This document shows positions 8,262-17,500 of a stretch of 35,179 nt of DNA, piece by piece. This stretch comes from an uncultured Bacteroidia bacterium (lineage in GTDB: Bacteria > Bacteroidota > Bacteroidia > Bacteroidales > UBA932), in NCBI GenBank assembly GCA_902780175.1, contig CACZEU010000025.1, positions 1 through 35,179 on the forward strand, in the 5' to 3' direction. How positions within the stretch are numbered: position 1 is the stretch's first letter; each line of letters opens with the position of its first letter. Below the pieces are notes generated by a model. It was not told where the DNA came from, ran no database searches, and was given only the letters and a program-made list of their open reading frames with translations. The translations under genes and the position numbers were made by a program.

Positions 8262-9335
8262 ATGGCCAAAGTACATGTTTTCAATGCCGGTCCCTGCCTG
8301 CTTCCCCAGGTGGCAATCGACAATTCAATCGAAGCCCTCAAGGATTTTGCGGGCACCGGGATTTCCCTCATCTCCATCTCCCACCGCACCAAGGAATGGG
8401 ACGCCGTAATGGACGAATGCCGCTCCCTCTGGAAAGAACTCCTCTGCATCCCCGATGATTACGAGGTCGTCTTCCTCGGCGGCGGCGCAAGCCTCGGTTT
8501 CCTCTATGTCGCGATGAACTTCCTGGAGAAGAAGGCCGCATATCTCGATACCGGCGTCTGGGCACACAAGGCTCTCAAGGAGGCCCAGGGCCTCGGCGAC
8601 GCATACGCACTCGCCTGCTCCAAGGACCGCAACTACTGCTATGTCCCCAAGGATTACGAAATCCCCACCGACATCGACTACTTCCACATCACCACCAACA
8701 ACACCATCTACGGCACCGAGATCAAGCATGATATCGACAGCCCCGTCCCCCTCATCGCCGACATGTCCTCCGACATCCTCAGCCGTAGGGTCGACGTGAG
8801 CAAGTACGCCATGATCTACGGCGGCGCCCAGAAGAATGCAGGCCCTGCCGGCGTAGCGTTCTATATCATCAAGAAAGACCTCCTCGGCAAGGTGAGCCGC
8901 TATATCCCCACCATGCTCGACCTCCGCACCCACATCGACAAGCTCTCGATGTTCAACACCCCTCCCGTGTTCTCCATCTTCGTGATGAACGAGACCCTCA
9001 AGTGGCTCAAGGGCATCGGCGGCATCGACGCCATCCACGCCATCGACGAGAAGAAGGCCGCCACCCTGTATGCCGAGATCGACCGCAACTCCCTCTTCCG
9101 CGGCACCGCAGACAAGGAAGACCGTTCCATCATGAACGTCTGCTTCGTGATGGCCGAGGGCCGCGAAGACCTGCAGGATGAGTTCCTCTCCTTCGCCAAG
9201 TCCCGCGGCATGGCAGGCCTCAAGGGCCACCGCAGCGTGGGCGGTTTCCGCGCATCCCTTTATAACGCCTGCACCCAGGAGGACGTCGACGCCCTCGTCG
9301 CATGCATGCAGGAATTCGAGAAACTTCACATTTAA
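8262..9335 (+). CDS. serC: Phosphoserine aminotransferase
   Basis: 357 residues, the normal length for SerC. This PLP enzyme exchanges the amino group between glutamate and 3-phosphohydroxypyruvate to make phosphoserine, the second step of serine synthesis; it also acts on a pyridoxal-pathway intermediate in many bacteria. Visible motifs are [10 protein letters not shown] at 6-15, [15 protein letters not shown] at 40-54 (substrate phosphate binding), [10 protein letters not shown] at 71-80, [10 protein letters not shown] at 144-153 and [12 protein letters not shown] at 186-197, where Lys191 is the PLP lysine. serA follows after 8 nt. First gene of the operon from the promoter at 8210-8241. 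Confidence 0.96.
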   Translation: MAKVHVFNAGPCLLPQVAIDNSIEALKDFAGTGISLISISHRTKEWDAVMDECRSLWKELLCIPDDYEVVFLGGGASLGFLYVAMNFLEKKAAYLDTGVWAHKALKEAQGLGDAYALACSKDRNYCYVPKDYEIPTDIDYFHITTNNTIYGTEIKHDIDSPVPLIADMSSDILSRRVDVSKYAMIYGGAQKNAGPAGVAFYIIKKDLLGKVSRYIPTMLDLRTHIDKLSMFNTPPVFSIFVMNETLKWLKGIGGIDAIHAIDEKKAATLYAEIDRNSLFRGTADKEDRSIMNVCFVMAEGREDLQDEFLSFAKSRGMAGLKGHRSVGGFRASLYNACTQEDVDALVACMQEFEKLHI

Positions 9336-9343
9336 TATACGGC

Positions 9344-10264
9344 ATGAAAGTATTGGTAGCAACCCAGAAGCCCTTCGCCGCCGTCGCGGTAAAAGGCATA
9401 AAGGATATCCTCGAGGCCGCAGGGCACGAGGTTACCGTATTCGAGAAATACGCTGAACAGTCCGACCTGGTGGCCGCAGTCGCGGACGCAGAGGCCATGA
9501 TAATCCGCTCCGACAAGGTTACCGCAGAGGTCATCGCCGCCGCTCCCAAACTCAAGATAGTCGTCCGTGCAGGCGCAGGCTACGACAACGTAGATCTCGC
9601 CGCCGCCAGCGCCCGCGGCGTCGTGGTCATGAACACCCCGGGCCAGAACTCCAACGCCGTGGCCGAACTCGCCATCGCCATGATGATCTTCATGGCCCGC
9701 ACGCAGTTCACTCCCGCCACCGGTTCCGAGGTCCAGGGCAAGCGCCTCGGCGTTCAGGCATACGGCAACGTCGGCCGTCTGGTCGGCGCCAAGGCCCGCG
9801 CCCTCGGCATGGAGGTCTCCGCACTCGACCCGTTCCTTTCCGACGAGCAGATCATAGCCGGCGGAGCCGACCCGGTCCACTCCGTGGAAGAACTCTACGC
9901 CTGCAGCGATTACCTCTCCATCCACATTCCGGCTCTGCCCGCCACCATCAAGAGCATCGGTTACGACCTCATCACCCGTATGCCCAAGGGCGCCACTCTC
10001 GTCAACACCGCCCGCAAGGAGGTCATCGACGAGGACGGCCTGATGCGTGCCCTGGAGGAGCGTCCCGACCTCAAGTACGTCACCGACGTCATGCCCGACA
10101 ATTACGCCGCCCTTCAGGAGAAGTTCGGCCTGCGCGTCTTCGCCACGCCCAAGAAGATGGGCGCCCAGACCAGCGAGGCCAACGTCAACGCCGGACTCGC
10201 AGCGGCCCGCCAGATTGTCGATTATTTTGCAACCGGCAACGTCCGCTTCCAGGTAAATAAATGA
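9344..10264 (+). CDS. serA: D-3-phosphoglycerate dehydrogenase, short Bacteroides-type
   Basis: 306 residues from the ATG at 9344. The frame is open further upstream, but MKVLVATQKPFAA is the natural N terminus and sits 8 nt after serC. It oxidises 3-phosphoglycerate to 3-phosphohydroxypyruvate with NAD, feeding SerC. It has only the substrate and nucleotide-binding domains, without ACT or ASB regulatory domains. The NAD loop is QAYGNVGR rather than GxGxxG. NTARKEVIDEDG carries the catalytic Arg. The usual catalytic His motif (PHxG) is replaced by ATPKKMGAQTSEANVNAG, so Lys stands in for His. I recall the same substitution in Bacteroides and Entamoeba enzymes. Its TGA overlaps the receptor start (ATGA), implying coupled translation. 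Confidence 0.93.
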   Translation: MKVLVATQKPFAAVAVKGIKDILEAAGHEVTVFEKYAEQSDLVAAVADAEAMIIRSDKVTAEVIAAAPKLKIVVRAGAGYDNVDLAAASARGVVVMNTPGQNSNAVAELAIAMMIFMARTQFTPATGSEVQGKRLGVQAYGNVGRLVGAKARALGMEVSALDPFLSDEQIIAGGADPVHSVEELYACSDYLSIHIPALPATIKSIGYDLITRMPKGATLVNTARKEVIDEDGLMRALEERPDLKYVTDVMPDNYAALQEKFGLRVFATPKKMGAQTSEANVNAGLAAARQIVDYFATGNVRFQVNK

Positions 10265-12387
10265 AGCTGAGCCGCATACTGCTGATGCTTGCAGCCGTCC
10301 TTGCGACGGCTGCAAATGCGTCAGCGCAGGAGTATGAGCGCCGCGACACCCTCGAGACGGCCCGCGTGACCGCCGTCAAGGAAAAGATGCGCAACACCAC
10401 CCAGACGGGCCTCATGCGCCTCGACGGCGACAAACTCCGCAGCGGCATAGCGGTATTCGGCACGCCCGACATCATCAAGCAGCTCCAGATGCTGCCCGGT
10501 GTCGCCGCCGGCAACGAACTTATGTCGGGCCTGTACGTCCATGGCGGCGACGGCAACGACAACCTCTTCCTGCTCGACGGCGTACCCCTCTACAACATCA
10601 CCCACTTCGGCGGGCTGTTCTCCAGTTTCAACGCCGACGTGGTCGACAATCTCGACTTCTACAAAAGCGGCTTCCCTGCGCGTTACGGCGGCAGGCTGTC
10701 CTCCGTGGTCGATGTGGAGACCTCCGAGGGCGACATGAACGAGTACCACGGGCACGCGTCTCTGGGCCTCATCGACGGCCGCCTGCAGGCCGAGGGCCCC
10801 ATCATCAAGGGCACCACGTCCTTCAACGTGGGCCTGCGCCGTTCCTGGCTCGACGTCATCACCACCCCGGCGCTGTGGTATGCCAATTCCAAGAACGGAG
10901 TGAATACCAACGTGAACGGCGCGTACAACATGACCGACCTCAACGGCCGCATCACCCATAAGTTCTCCGACCGCAGCAAGATTGCCGCCAACGTCTATTG
11001 GGGCCGCGACAAGCTGTTCGCCGGCATCAAGAATACGGACCTCGGCGCCCTCAATCTCGACGTCGGCTCCACCTGGGGTACCCTCGCCACTAGCGTGGGC
11101 TGGAACTACGACTTCAGCAAGAAACTCCGCAGCAAGCTGCTCGGCTACTACAGCCGCAGCGGGTCCGATGTCGGCTACGGCTTCGAGGTCGATACCTCCG
11201 AAGGCGACGTCTCCCTGCGGATGACCATGTCCGACCACAACGTCTGCACGGTCGGCGACGCCGGAATCAAGTACGATTGGGACTGGCTCCCGAACGACTA
11301 CCACCACGTCCGCTTCGGCCTGGCCGCGGCGTATCACCATTACCAGGTCTCCCGCAGCTACGAGCAGACGCGGATCATTCCCGGGATGGACCCGTACGAG
11401 GATGCCAAAACCACCGGCGAGCCGTACAACGCCTTCGAGCCGGCGCTGTACCTTGAAGACGAAATCTTCATAACTTACAATTTTACGCTCAACGCCGGCC
11501 TGCGCATGTCGATGTTCACAACCGGCAAGCACACCTGGTGGCATCCCGAGCCCCGTGCGGCCCTCAAGTGGCTCTTCACGCACTGGGGATGCTTCAAGCT
11601 GTCATACACCCGCATGAGCCAGTATTCTCACCTGGTGTCGGCAATGTACATCGAACTGCCAACCAACAGCTGGATGCCCTCCACTTCCGGCGCCGGTCCC
11701 ATGATGTCCGACCAGATAGCTGGCGGCCTCTACTTCACTCCGGGGCCCTTCAAGATCAACCTGGAAGGCTGGTACAAGACGATGGACAACATGCTCACGT
11801 ACAACGGCGCCAATGCCTTCTATCCTCCCATCACCAACTGGGAGACCTCCTTCACCAGCGGCAGCGGCAAGTCCTATGGTCTCGAATTCGAAGGCACCTA
11901 CGAGAGCCCCAAGTTCGACTTCTCCGCCTTCTACACCCTCAGCTGGTCCTGGAGGCAGTTCGACGCCTACTATCCCGTGCCCTTCCCCGACCATTACGAC
12001 AACCGCCACAAGGTCAACCTCGTAGGCACCTGGCGGCCGATGAAGGGCCTGAGCGTCTTTTTCAACTGGAATTACCATTCCGGCAACCGCATCACCCTTC
12101 CCACTCACGTCATAGCCATAGGGGAGCACGCATACACCGATATGCTCTTCCAGGCGCCGTACAATTCCAAGCTGCCCGATTACCACAGGCTCGACGTGGG
12201 CGCCGACTTAGTGACTCCGCTCGGCAAGGGCCGCAGCCTCGATTTCAACATCAGCATCTACAACGTCTACAACCATCTCAACGCCTCCTTCGCGATGCTC
12301 GACCACGACGAGAACGGAGAATACATAGGTATGGCCTACGGTCTTGTCCCCATCATTCCGACACTGAGCGTCGGCTACCGTTTCTGA
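10261..12387 (+). CDS. TonB-dependent outer-membrane receptor
   Basis: 708 residues. The signal peptide is MKLSRILLMLAAVLATAANASAQ. The plug domain (about 45-180) includes PDIIKQLQMLPGV, GLYVHGGDGNDNLFLLDGVPLYN and FPARYGGRLSSVVDVETSEG, typical of TonB-linked receptors of the type paired with DUF4249 proteins. The rest is a 22-strand-type beta-barrel with alternating aromatic strands, ending in LSVGYRF with the C-terminal Phe needed for outer-membrane insertion. It lacks the N-terminal carboxypeptidase-like CNA-B domain common in larger relatives, which explains its modest length. It should import a nutrient using TonB energy; the ligand is unknown. It overlaps serA by 4 nt and is followed after 1 nt by its DUF4249 partner. 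Confidence 0.92.
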   Translation: MKLSRILLMLAAVLATAANASAQEYERRDTLETARVTAVKEKMRNTTQTGLMRLDGDKLRSGIAVFGTPDIIKQLQMLPGVAAGNELMSGLYVHGGDGNDNLFLLDGVPLYNITHFGGLFSSFNADVVDNLDFYKSGFPARYGGRLSSVVDVETSEGDMNEYHGHASLGLIDGRLQAEGPIIKGTTSFNVGLRRSWLDVITTPALWYANSKNGVNTNVNGAYNMTDLNGRITHKFSDRSKIAANVYWGRDKLFAGIKNTDLGALNLDVGSTWGTLATSVGWNYDFSKKLRSKLLGYYSRSGSDVGYGFEVDTSEGDVSLRMTMSDHNVCTVGDAGIKYDWDWLPNDYHHVRFGLAAAYHHYQVSRSYEQTRIIPGMDPYEDAKTTGEPYNAFEPALYLEDEIFITYNFTLNAGLRMSMFTTGKHTWWHPEPRAALKWLFTHWGCFKLSYTRMSQYSHLVSAMYIELPTNSWMPSTSGAGPMMSDQIAGGLYFTPGPFKINLEGWYKTMDNMLTYNGANAFYPPITNWETSFTSGSGKSYGLEFEGTYESPKFDFSAFYTLSWSWRQFDAYYPVPFPDHYDNRHKVNLVGTWRPMKGLSVFFNWNYHSGNRITLPTHVIAIGEHAYTDMLFQAPYNSKLPDYHRLDVGADLVTPLGKGRSLDFNISIYNVYNHLNASFAMLDHDENGEYIGMAYGLVPIIPTLSVGYRF

Positions 12388-12388
12388 T

Positions 12389-13528
12389 ATGAAAAAGTAC
12401 GTCCACATATTGCTCCTGCTTGCGCTTGCCGCGGTGTCCTGCGAGATTCCGTTCAAACTTGACGACGTCTCGGAGCCTGCGATCTACGTGCAGTACCTGC
12501 CCTGCAGCGGCGCGCAGAACGGTATCAAGATAGGTTATGCTTCCCCGGCGTTCGGCAAGGCCGACATGAGCAGGCGTCCGTTCAACGTGTCTGACGTCAC
12601 CGTCACCGTGGACGGCGTCAAGGCGGCGGTGGAAGAACTCAATTCCGAAGAGGCCTGGAACATGCACACCCTGAGCCTCACCGGGCTTCCGGAACTCAAG
12701 CCCGGCTCGGAGGTCGCGCTGTCCGTCAAAGGCAATGGCGTGCCGGATGTCCATTCTTCTACCGTCATCCCCCGGAAACCTGTCCTCAAGTCCATAGAAC
12801 TGATTGAGGAAACGGTTGATACCAATTCCGTCCTGCGCGTCGTGGTCAAACTGGACAAACCGGTGGAGGAAGGGGAGTATTACGGAATAAAGGCCTACGT
12901 GCGCAGCACTACCGTCACCCTCCAGGGCAAGAGCATGTTCGACTGTCAGACCGACACCACCGTGATCGTGTCAAGTTTTACGCCCGGCAAGATAGCATCG
13001 TACGCCGACCTCAATTCCCTCGACCTCGACAATTACACCAGCGTCGGCTACCAGAACGGCTTCCTGGATACCGGGCTGTTCTCCGGCAGCGCCATGACGC
13101 TCCTGTCGCAGAGGCAGTTCGACGGCGACACTTACACCTTCTACGCCAACAGTTTCGACTCTTTCGACGCATTCGAGGGCATGTTCGACCTGAACGGCGG
13201 CGAAATTCCCCAGACGCCCCCGGATTTCGAGTGGCCGGAAGAGGAAGAAGGAGAGGGTGAAGAAGGTGGCGAAGAGGAAGAGCCTCCTACCTTCTACATG
13301 GTACTGTCATTCGACCACGAGTACCGGGTGGAAATCTACCGCCTGACCGACGAATTCTACAACTACGCCAAGGCCCAGTACCTCAGCACTTTCAATATGC
13401 TGTCCAACTTCGGCGTCACGCCTCCCAACTTTACGTACAGCAACATTTCCGGCGGTCTTGGCATCGTCGCCGGACTCTCCGTCGTCTCCTCCGACTGGAT
13501 CCCCGGTCCCCGAGAGGAAGAGGAGTAA
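12389..13528 (+). CDS. DUF4249 lipoprotein, partner of the TonB receptor
   Basis: 379 residues. The lipoprotein signal MKKYVHILLLLALAAVSCEIPF puts the lipidated Cys at 18. The domain begins CEIPFKLDDVSEPAIYVQYLP and has a FNVSDVTVTVDG strand and a later STVIPRKPVLKSIELIE, the layout of DUF4249 proteins. These are beta-sandwich lipoproteins regularly encoded after TonB receptors in Bacteroidota and presumed to cap the receptor on the cell surface. An acidic low-complexity insert (EEEEGEGEEGGEEEE) lies near residues 288-302. The C terminus, ending WIPGPREEEE, is also acidic. The gene ends exactly where the inverted-repeat element 13529-13711 begins. Confidence 0.88.
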   Translation: MKKYVHILLLLALAAVSCEIPFKLDDVSEPAIYVQYLPCSGAQNGIKIGYASPAFGKADMSRRPFNVSDVTVTVDGVKAAVEELNSEEAWNMHTLSLTGLPELKPGSEVALSVKGNGVPDVHSSTVIPRKPVLKSIELIEETVDTNSVLRVVVKLDKPVEEGEYYGIKAYVRSTTVTLQGKSMFDCQTDTTVIVSSFTPGKIASYADLNSLDLDNYTSVGYQNGFLDTGLFSGSAMTLLSQRQFDGDTYTFYANSFDSFDAFEGMFDLNGGEIPQTPPDFEWPEEEEGEGEEGGEEEEPPTFYMVLSFDHEYRVEIYRLTDEFYNYAKAQYLSTFNMLSNFGVTPPNFTYSNISGGLGIVAGLSVVSSDWIPGPREEEE

Positions 13529-13570
13529 CGTCAGGCCGCACCGGAAAATCAGCACCTTGATCCTCAGGAC

Positions 13571-13611
13571 TGGATTTGGCAAAACGTCCACTGGACGTTT
13601 TGCCAAATCCA
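13571..13611. repeat. 41-bp palindrome with 20-bp arms and a 1-nt centre
   Basis: The arms 13571-13590 (tggatttggcaaaacgtcca) and 13592-13611 are exact reverse complements around a single C at 13591. It would extrude as an almost loopless cruciform or fold to a very stable RNA hairpin. No T run follows on either strand, so it is not a standard intrinsic terminator by itself. Confidence 0.9.
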
Positions 13612-13612
13612 T

Positions 13613-13645
13613 CCCTCCCACGCCTTTCGGCGCGGGCCCCTCCCC
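13613..13645 (-). repeat. GC-rich hairpin repeat, copy 1
   Basis: Read on the minus strand this is ggggaggggcccgcgccg followed by aaaggcgtgggaggg. The same sequence, differing at the two central bases, occurs on the plus strand at 35138-35170, 21 kb away. CCCGCGCC and GGCGTGGG can pair with one G-U, so each copy is a hairpin unit with G-rich flanks. It behaves like a dispersed REP-type extragenic repeat. Confidence 0.8.
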
Positions 13646-13711
13646 CTCACGCGGCCGGGGGCGGCCACGGTCCCGAGGATCAAGGTGCTGATTTTCCGGC
13701 GCGCCCTGACG

Positions 13712-13762
13712 TTAAAGGTCGACAAACCTGTACCACTGGTCGAAGTTGACCAGGCGGAAGGC
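13712..13762 (-). pseudogene. 3'-end remnant of the secreted-protein gene at 18904-20367
   Basis: The minus strand reads AFRLVNFDQWYRFVDL and a TAA stop. The intact gene 5.1 kb away ends TLRLVNFDQWYRFVDL and TAG. DNA at 13713-13761 matches 18905-18953 in 46 of 49 positions, with a 29-nt perfect core. Homology stops abruptly at 13762, where lower-GC sequence begins. The remnant is in the same orientation as the intact gene, so the two form direct repeats flanking the accessory segment. Confidence 0.85.
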
Positions 13763-14408
13763 CTTATATGTAGCTTCCCATCAATTGTTTCAAATGGATG
13801 AAGGTCTCTTTGAATAGTCCCTTTTCTGTTATACAGGTGGCTACCATCGTTGAGACGTCTATCTTGACAAAAGATAATCTCAGGGGACTGCTTATTCCTG
13901 AATCACTTAGGGAAAACCAAAACGACAAATAACTATGTTTGTTTTACAAAAAAAATAATGCAACGGTGTTTTTTTCGATAATAGTTTGTACATTTGGCTT
14001 GCCATTGAAAGATGGCGCACATATTAGCGAATTGCTCGTCATCGCAAGATGGCAAACATATTTGCGAAAGTGTTTTCGTGTCCTTTGTGGGAAATTCGCA
14101 GTTTCAACGACAGAAGGATTACAATAGCTATTTCCGCTCGTGCTTTGATGATGCAGTTTGCTTCGGTTCTCGGAGCGACACTCCATATCAGGCCGAGTGT
14201 GGAGTGTTATCAGTAGTTTATTTCTGTCAAGGCCCTGCGAAGCCTCCCACAAAATAAGCGAAAGTAGGCTCCACACTTTTGTTTTAAAGTAATGTTGCTC
14301 TGGAGCCTGGCGAAAGAATTTAATCGTTTCATGGGAGAGAATGAGTTCAAAGAAAAGGAAAGCGGAGTAAGTTATAGAGAATTGACTTCTACTGCTGAGC
14401 TATTCCTT
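13763..14408 (+). other. AT-richer non-coding stretch upstream of the island lipoprotein: leader and possible small ORFs
   Basis: I find no recognisable gene here. A TACATTTG box (13989-13996) could start a transcript with a roughly 400-nt leader running to the peptide gene at 14409. Two 21-nt direct repeats (14011-14031 and 14048-14068, 18/21 identical) lie just after it. A hairpin at 14178-14207 competes with an alternative pairing to 14269-14276. Short open frames without known relatives are 13798-13932 (44 codons, MKVSLNSPFSVIQVATIVET...), 14049-14216 (55 codons, MANIFAKVFSCPLWEIRSF...) and the stretch in frame with the peptide gene from 14292. I cannot support any of them as genes. Confidence 0.4.
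13989..13996 (+). promoter_or_regulatory. Possible -7 box for the island peptide-lipoprotein transcript
   Basis: TACATTTG fits TAnnTTTG. A T-rich stretch (13969-13975) stands roughly where the -33 element should be, but TTTG is not exact. If used, the mRNA has a long structured leader before the peptide gene at 14409. Confidence 0.35.
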
Positions 14409-14564
14409 ATGCTCGCTTCTACAAAAAACAAAAGCTATGTCAGCCCGGATTCTTTTTCAATTGAGTCTCTATCAGATTCTTTAATATGCCAGAGCCCAGG
14501 CGCCGGTGGCTCAGAAGGGACTGGTGAGGAAGATTTATTTGGCAATTTGCTATGGAAAGAATAG
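14409..14564 (+). CDS. Small peptide, third member of the Y-x-x-P family (51 aa)
   Basis: The ATG at 14409 gives MLASTKNKSYVSPDSFSIE, then SLSDSLICQSPGAGGSEG and a Gly/Glu-rich end TGEEDLFGNLLWKE. It matches the two peptides at 6646-6948 in layout: basic N terminus, Y-V/F/S-x-P near residue 10, a hydrophobic/Cys centre (LICQS against QLCTGS) and an acidic D-L-F end. A longer reading from 14292 in the same frame is possible, but its first 39 residues have no counterpart in the other two. The stop codon is 2 nt before the lipoprotein start at 14567, so translation is probably coupled. Function unknown. Confidence 0.55.
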   Translation: MLASTKNKSYVSPDSFSIESLSDSLICQSPGAGGSEGTGEEDLFGNLLWKE

Positions 14565-14566
14565 GT

Positions 14567-17500
14567 ATGAAAAGAATAGTGTTGTCAATATGCGCGCTTG
14601 CAATGGCTGCTTGCTCGCAAATGCTTGAAGTAGACGAAGTTAATATTTCATCTGGCAAAGAAATTACCTTTACAGCCACGGTGGAGAGCCGTTGTTGCGA
14701 AACAAAAACCGAAAGACAGGAAGATGGGGCAGTATGGTGGAAACCGGGAGATGCGGTGAGTCTGTTTTTTGTTAAAGGCGAAAAGGGGGGTAGTATGTTC
14801 ATTGCTCAGAATAAGACTGTTTCTGAATTGGCGGAATTCAAAGGAACTATTGACAGTTTTGCCGGTAGTCCTGAAAGTTCCGGCGGTGAGTTCTGGTTCT
14901 GGAGTGTATATCCCTATTCCGAAGACAACAGCTGTGACGGGGAATCTGTTACAATTAAGCTGCCGGCTGTTCAGAAAGCGGTTGCAGGAACATTTGCGGA
15001 CAATACCTTTCCGACGCTTGCCCGTGCTAAAGGTCTTGAGTTGCCTTTTTATAATGTTTGTGGTGGTGCCAAGTTGATTTTGTCCCGGGACGATATAGTA
15101 TCTGTGTCAATAAAAGGCAATAATGGAGAAATGCTTTCCGGTACTGCCAGGGTTGTGTTCCCTGAAGGTTCTTATCCAAGCATAGAAAGACTAACCGGAG
15201 GAGCAACCGAAATAACTCTTAAAGCTACCGAAGGGACAACGTTTGAATCAGGGAAGGATTATTATTTAGTTATTCCCCCCGTTCAGTTTTCTTCCGGTTT
15301 TACTCTGACGTTCAGGACATCAGGTGACAAAGAAGGAACTTATGTTTTCCCAAACACTTATACGGTCAAGCGCTCTACGTTTGTCAGATTACCTAATCTG
15401 GACGCCAGAGTAGAAACATGGGAAACGGTAGAAGATCCCGTTACGCCGGTCCCTGTTACACCGGATCCCATTAATGGAGAGGAGAGTGGATTGTACTTCG
15501 GATTATCTACTTTCGACAGGTTATATCAATATTATCCTGTACGGTTTATGTCTGAAGAGACTCTGGAGGCTTATAACTCGATAGTTAATGATATGCAGTT
15601 GACTGAGTTGAATGGAACGTTGCTATACTATTCATGTGATGAGGATATTACTGCAATGCAGAGCCTTTCACTCCCGTCGGATTTAACGAATGTGTCGTTG
15701 ATTACTTTTACTGATGGATTAGATCAAGGTTCGATTAACAAGCATCTAGATTTGTACACCACGAGGGATGCATATTTGGATGCAGTGCATAATAGACTTG
15801 CAACTGAAACAGTTTCGGGCTTTCCCATCAAGTCGTATGCCATTGGGTTAATGGGTCCTGATGCCCAATCAAACATTACGGAATTCAGGAAGAATCTCAA
15901 CAAGATTGCATCTACCCCTGTTTCATCTTCAGATAAATACGTATATGAAATAGACAACAACCAGTTCTCTGCGCTCAGCGCTGTTTTTTCAAGTATAGCC
16001 AAAGAACTGTCCGAAAGAATCAAAGTCCAGAGCATTCATGTTCATTTCTCTCTGCCGGATGATGGAGAGAGAATCAGACTCACACTTGATGCTCTGAACC
16101 CTAAGACACAAACGGCAGATGCGTCGAGCCTCTATATTGAAGGCGTATTTGACCTGAGCAATTGGTCATTGCGCGATATTACTTATCGCGGATTCAGTGT
16201 TGGGGCTGGAGATAATGTACATATCAGTGATTATGATGGATTCGAGGTCTTTTTTGATTTTGACGGTTTACAGACCGCTACCGGTGCAGAAATCAATGAA
16301 GATAACATTCTGCAGTGGTCGTATACATCGTCCAATTCCTGGCAATGGAATAGCGAATTTACTCCTAAGCAGGGTGCGTCTGTCAAGGTCAAACTGAGTT
16401 CTGCGCTGGTGGTTCTTAATCTTGACTTGTCCAAGTCTCTTGAGGGTAAATTGACGGATCTTAAGAAGTATGTCAAAGAGTTCATTACTACTTTGTATTC
16501 CTCCAGTGTGGATCCAAACGTTGTAAAGTCAATCAAACTGGACAATGATGACATTACCATTTCAGTTGGCCACAAAAAGACTCTGGTGGCTACGGTTTCA
16601 CCATCGACGGCTTCATCGTCAACACTTAAATGGACCTCCAGCCTTCCTTCTGTCGCTACGGTTGATTCCAAAGGTGTTGTCACCGGCATGTCAGAAGGTG
16701 TTACTTATATAACGGCTTCAACCGAGGATGGAAAACAAACAGCAACATGTAAGGTAAGCGTTGAGTACATTGAACCGGGGGCGTTAATCTTGGATGAGAC
16801 GTCGATTTCTTTGTATAAGGGTGCTACATATAAGCTGACAGCTACCTTTCTTCCTGAAAAGGCTTCGATTAGCCCTGTTTCATGGTCAAGTTCTGAGCCG
16901 ATGGTCGCGACCATATCTGACGAAGGTCTGCTGTCGGCAGTCGGCGTGGGAGTGGCGACTATAGAAGCCTCTTTATCAAACGGCATTAAGTCGTCTTGTA
17001 TTGTTATGGTCTTGGATAGTCCTTTCTCTTCCGTTCCGATTGATTTGTCCCTGTCGATTTCTCTGCCATCGGGAGCGCGTTTCTTTGTGACTGCTGAGCA
17101 GTATAAAACTGCCGACCTAAGTGCTTTTATTATTGAAGGTTTATATGTCAAGTCTGCGCAGGGAGACTTTATTATTTCTTTGGGAAATGCGACAACTAAC
17201 ACTGTCAGTTACTCAGCTGCAAGCGCGTTCTTCGACTTGCCCAATAAGGAACAGGGGATAACTATCAGTTCGAGATATACTGACATTAACGCAGCTTTGA
17301 TGTCTTTTGGCGGTGTAAGCTTAAGCGGTACTTATTGGACCAGTGCCATCCAAACTTCTTCATACTATTATGTTATAAACGGTAGCGGAGGAAGCTTGGG
17401 CAATCTCCATTATTCGGATTATGCACGAGTTAGAGAGGTGGTTTCGGTAGCTAATTTGTCAGGTAGTCCTTGGCAGTGCATGTTGCCGGAACGAGGATTG

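Larger units (their letters stand above)
13529..13711. repeat. 183-bp nested inverted-repeat element between convergent gene ends
   Basis: The outer arms 13529-13565 and 13675-13711 are inverted copies (35 of 37 positions match) of a unit beginning cgtcaggscgcrccggaaaa. Inside them are a near-perfect palindrome at 13571-13611 and a GC-rich hairpin unit at 13613-13645 that recurs inverted at the right end of the window. The element begins directly after the DUF4249 stop codon and ends directly before the stop codon of the gene remnant at 13712. It therefore fills the whole space between two convergent genes, where it could fold into a long two-way terminator. It has no coding capacity. It is either a REP/MITE-like mobile repeat or a structured terminator; no target-site duplication is evident. 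Confidence 0.75.

Noticed and set aside
13571-13611. Integron attC site or Xer/dif site
   Set aside because: There are no GTTRRRY core boxes, no extrahelical bases between the arms and no integrase; the arms are too perfect and the dif half-site consensus is not recognisable.
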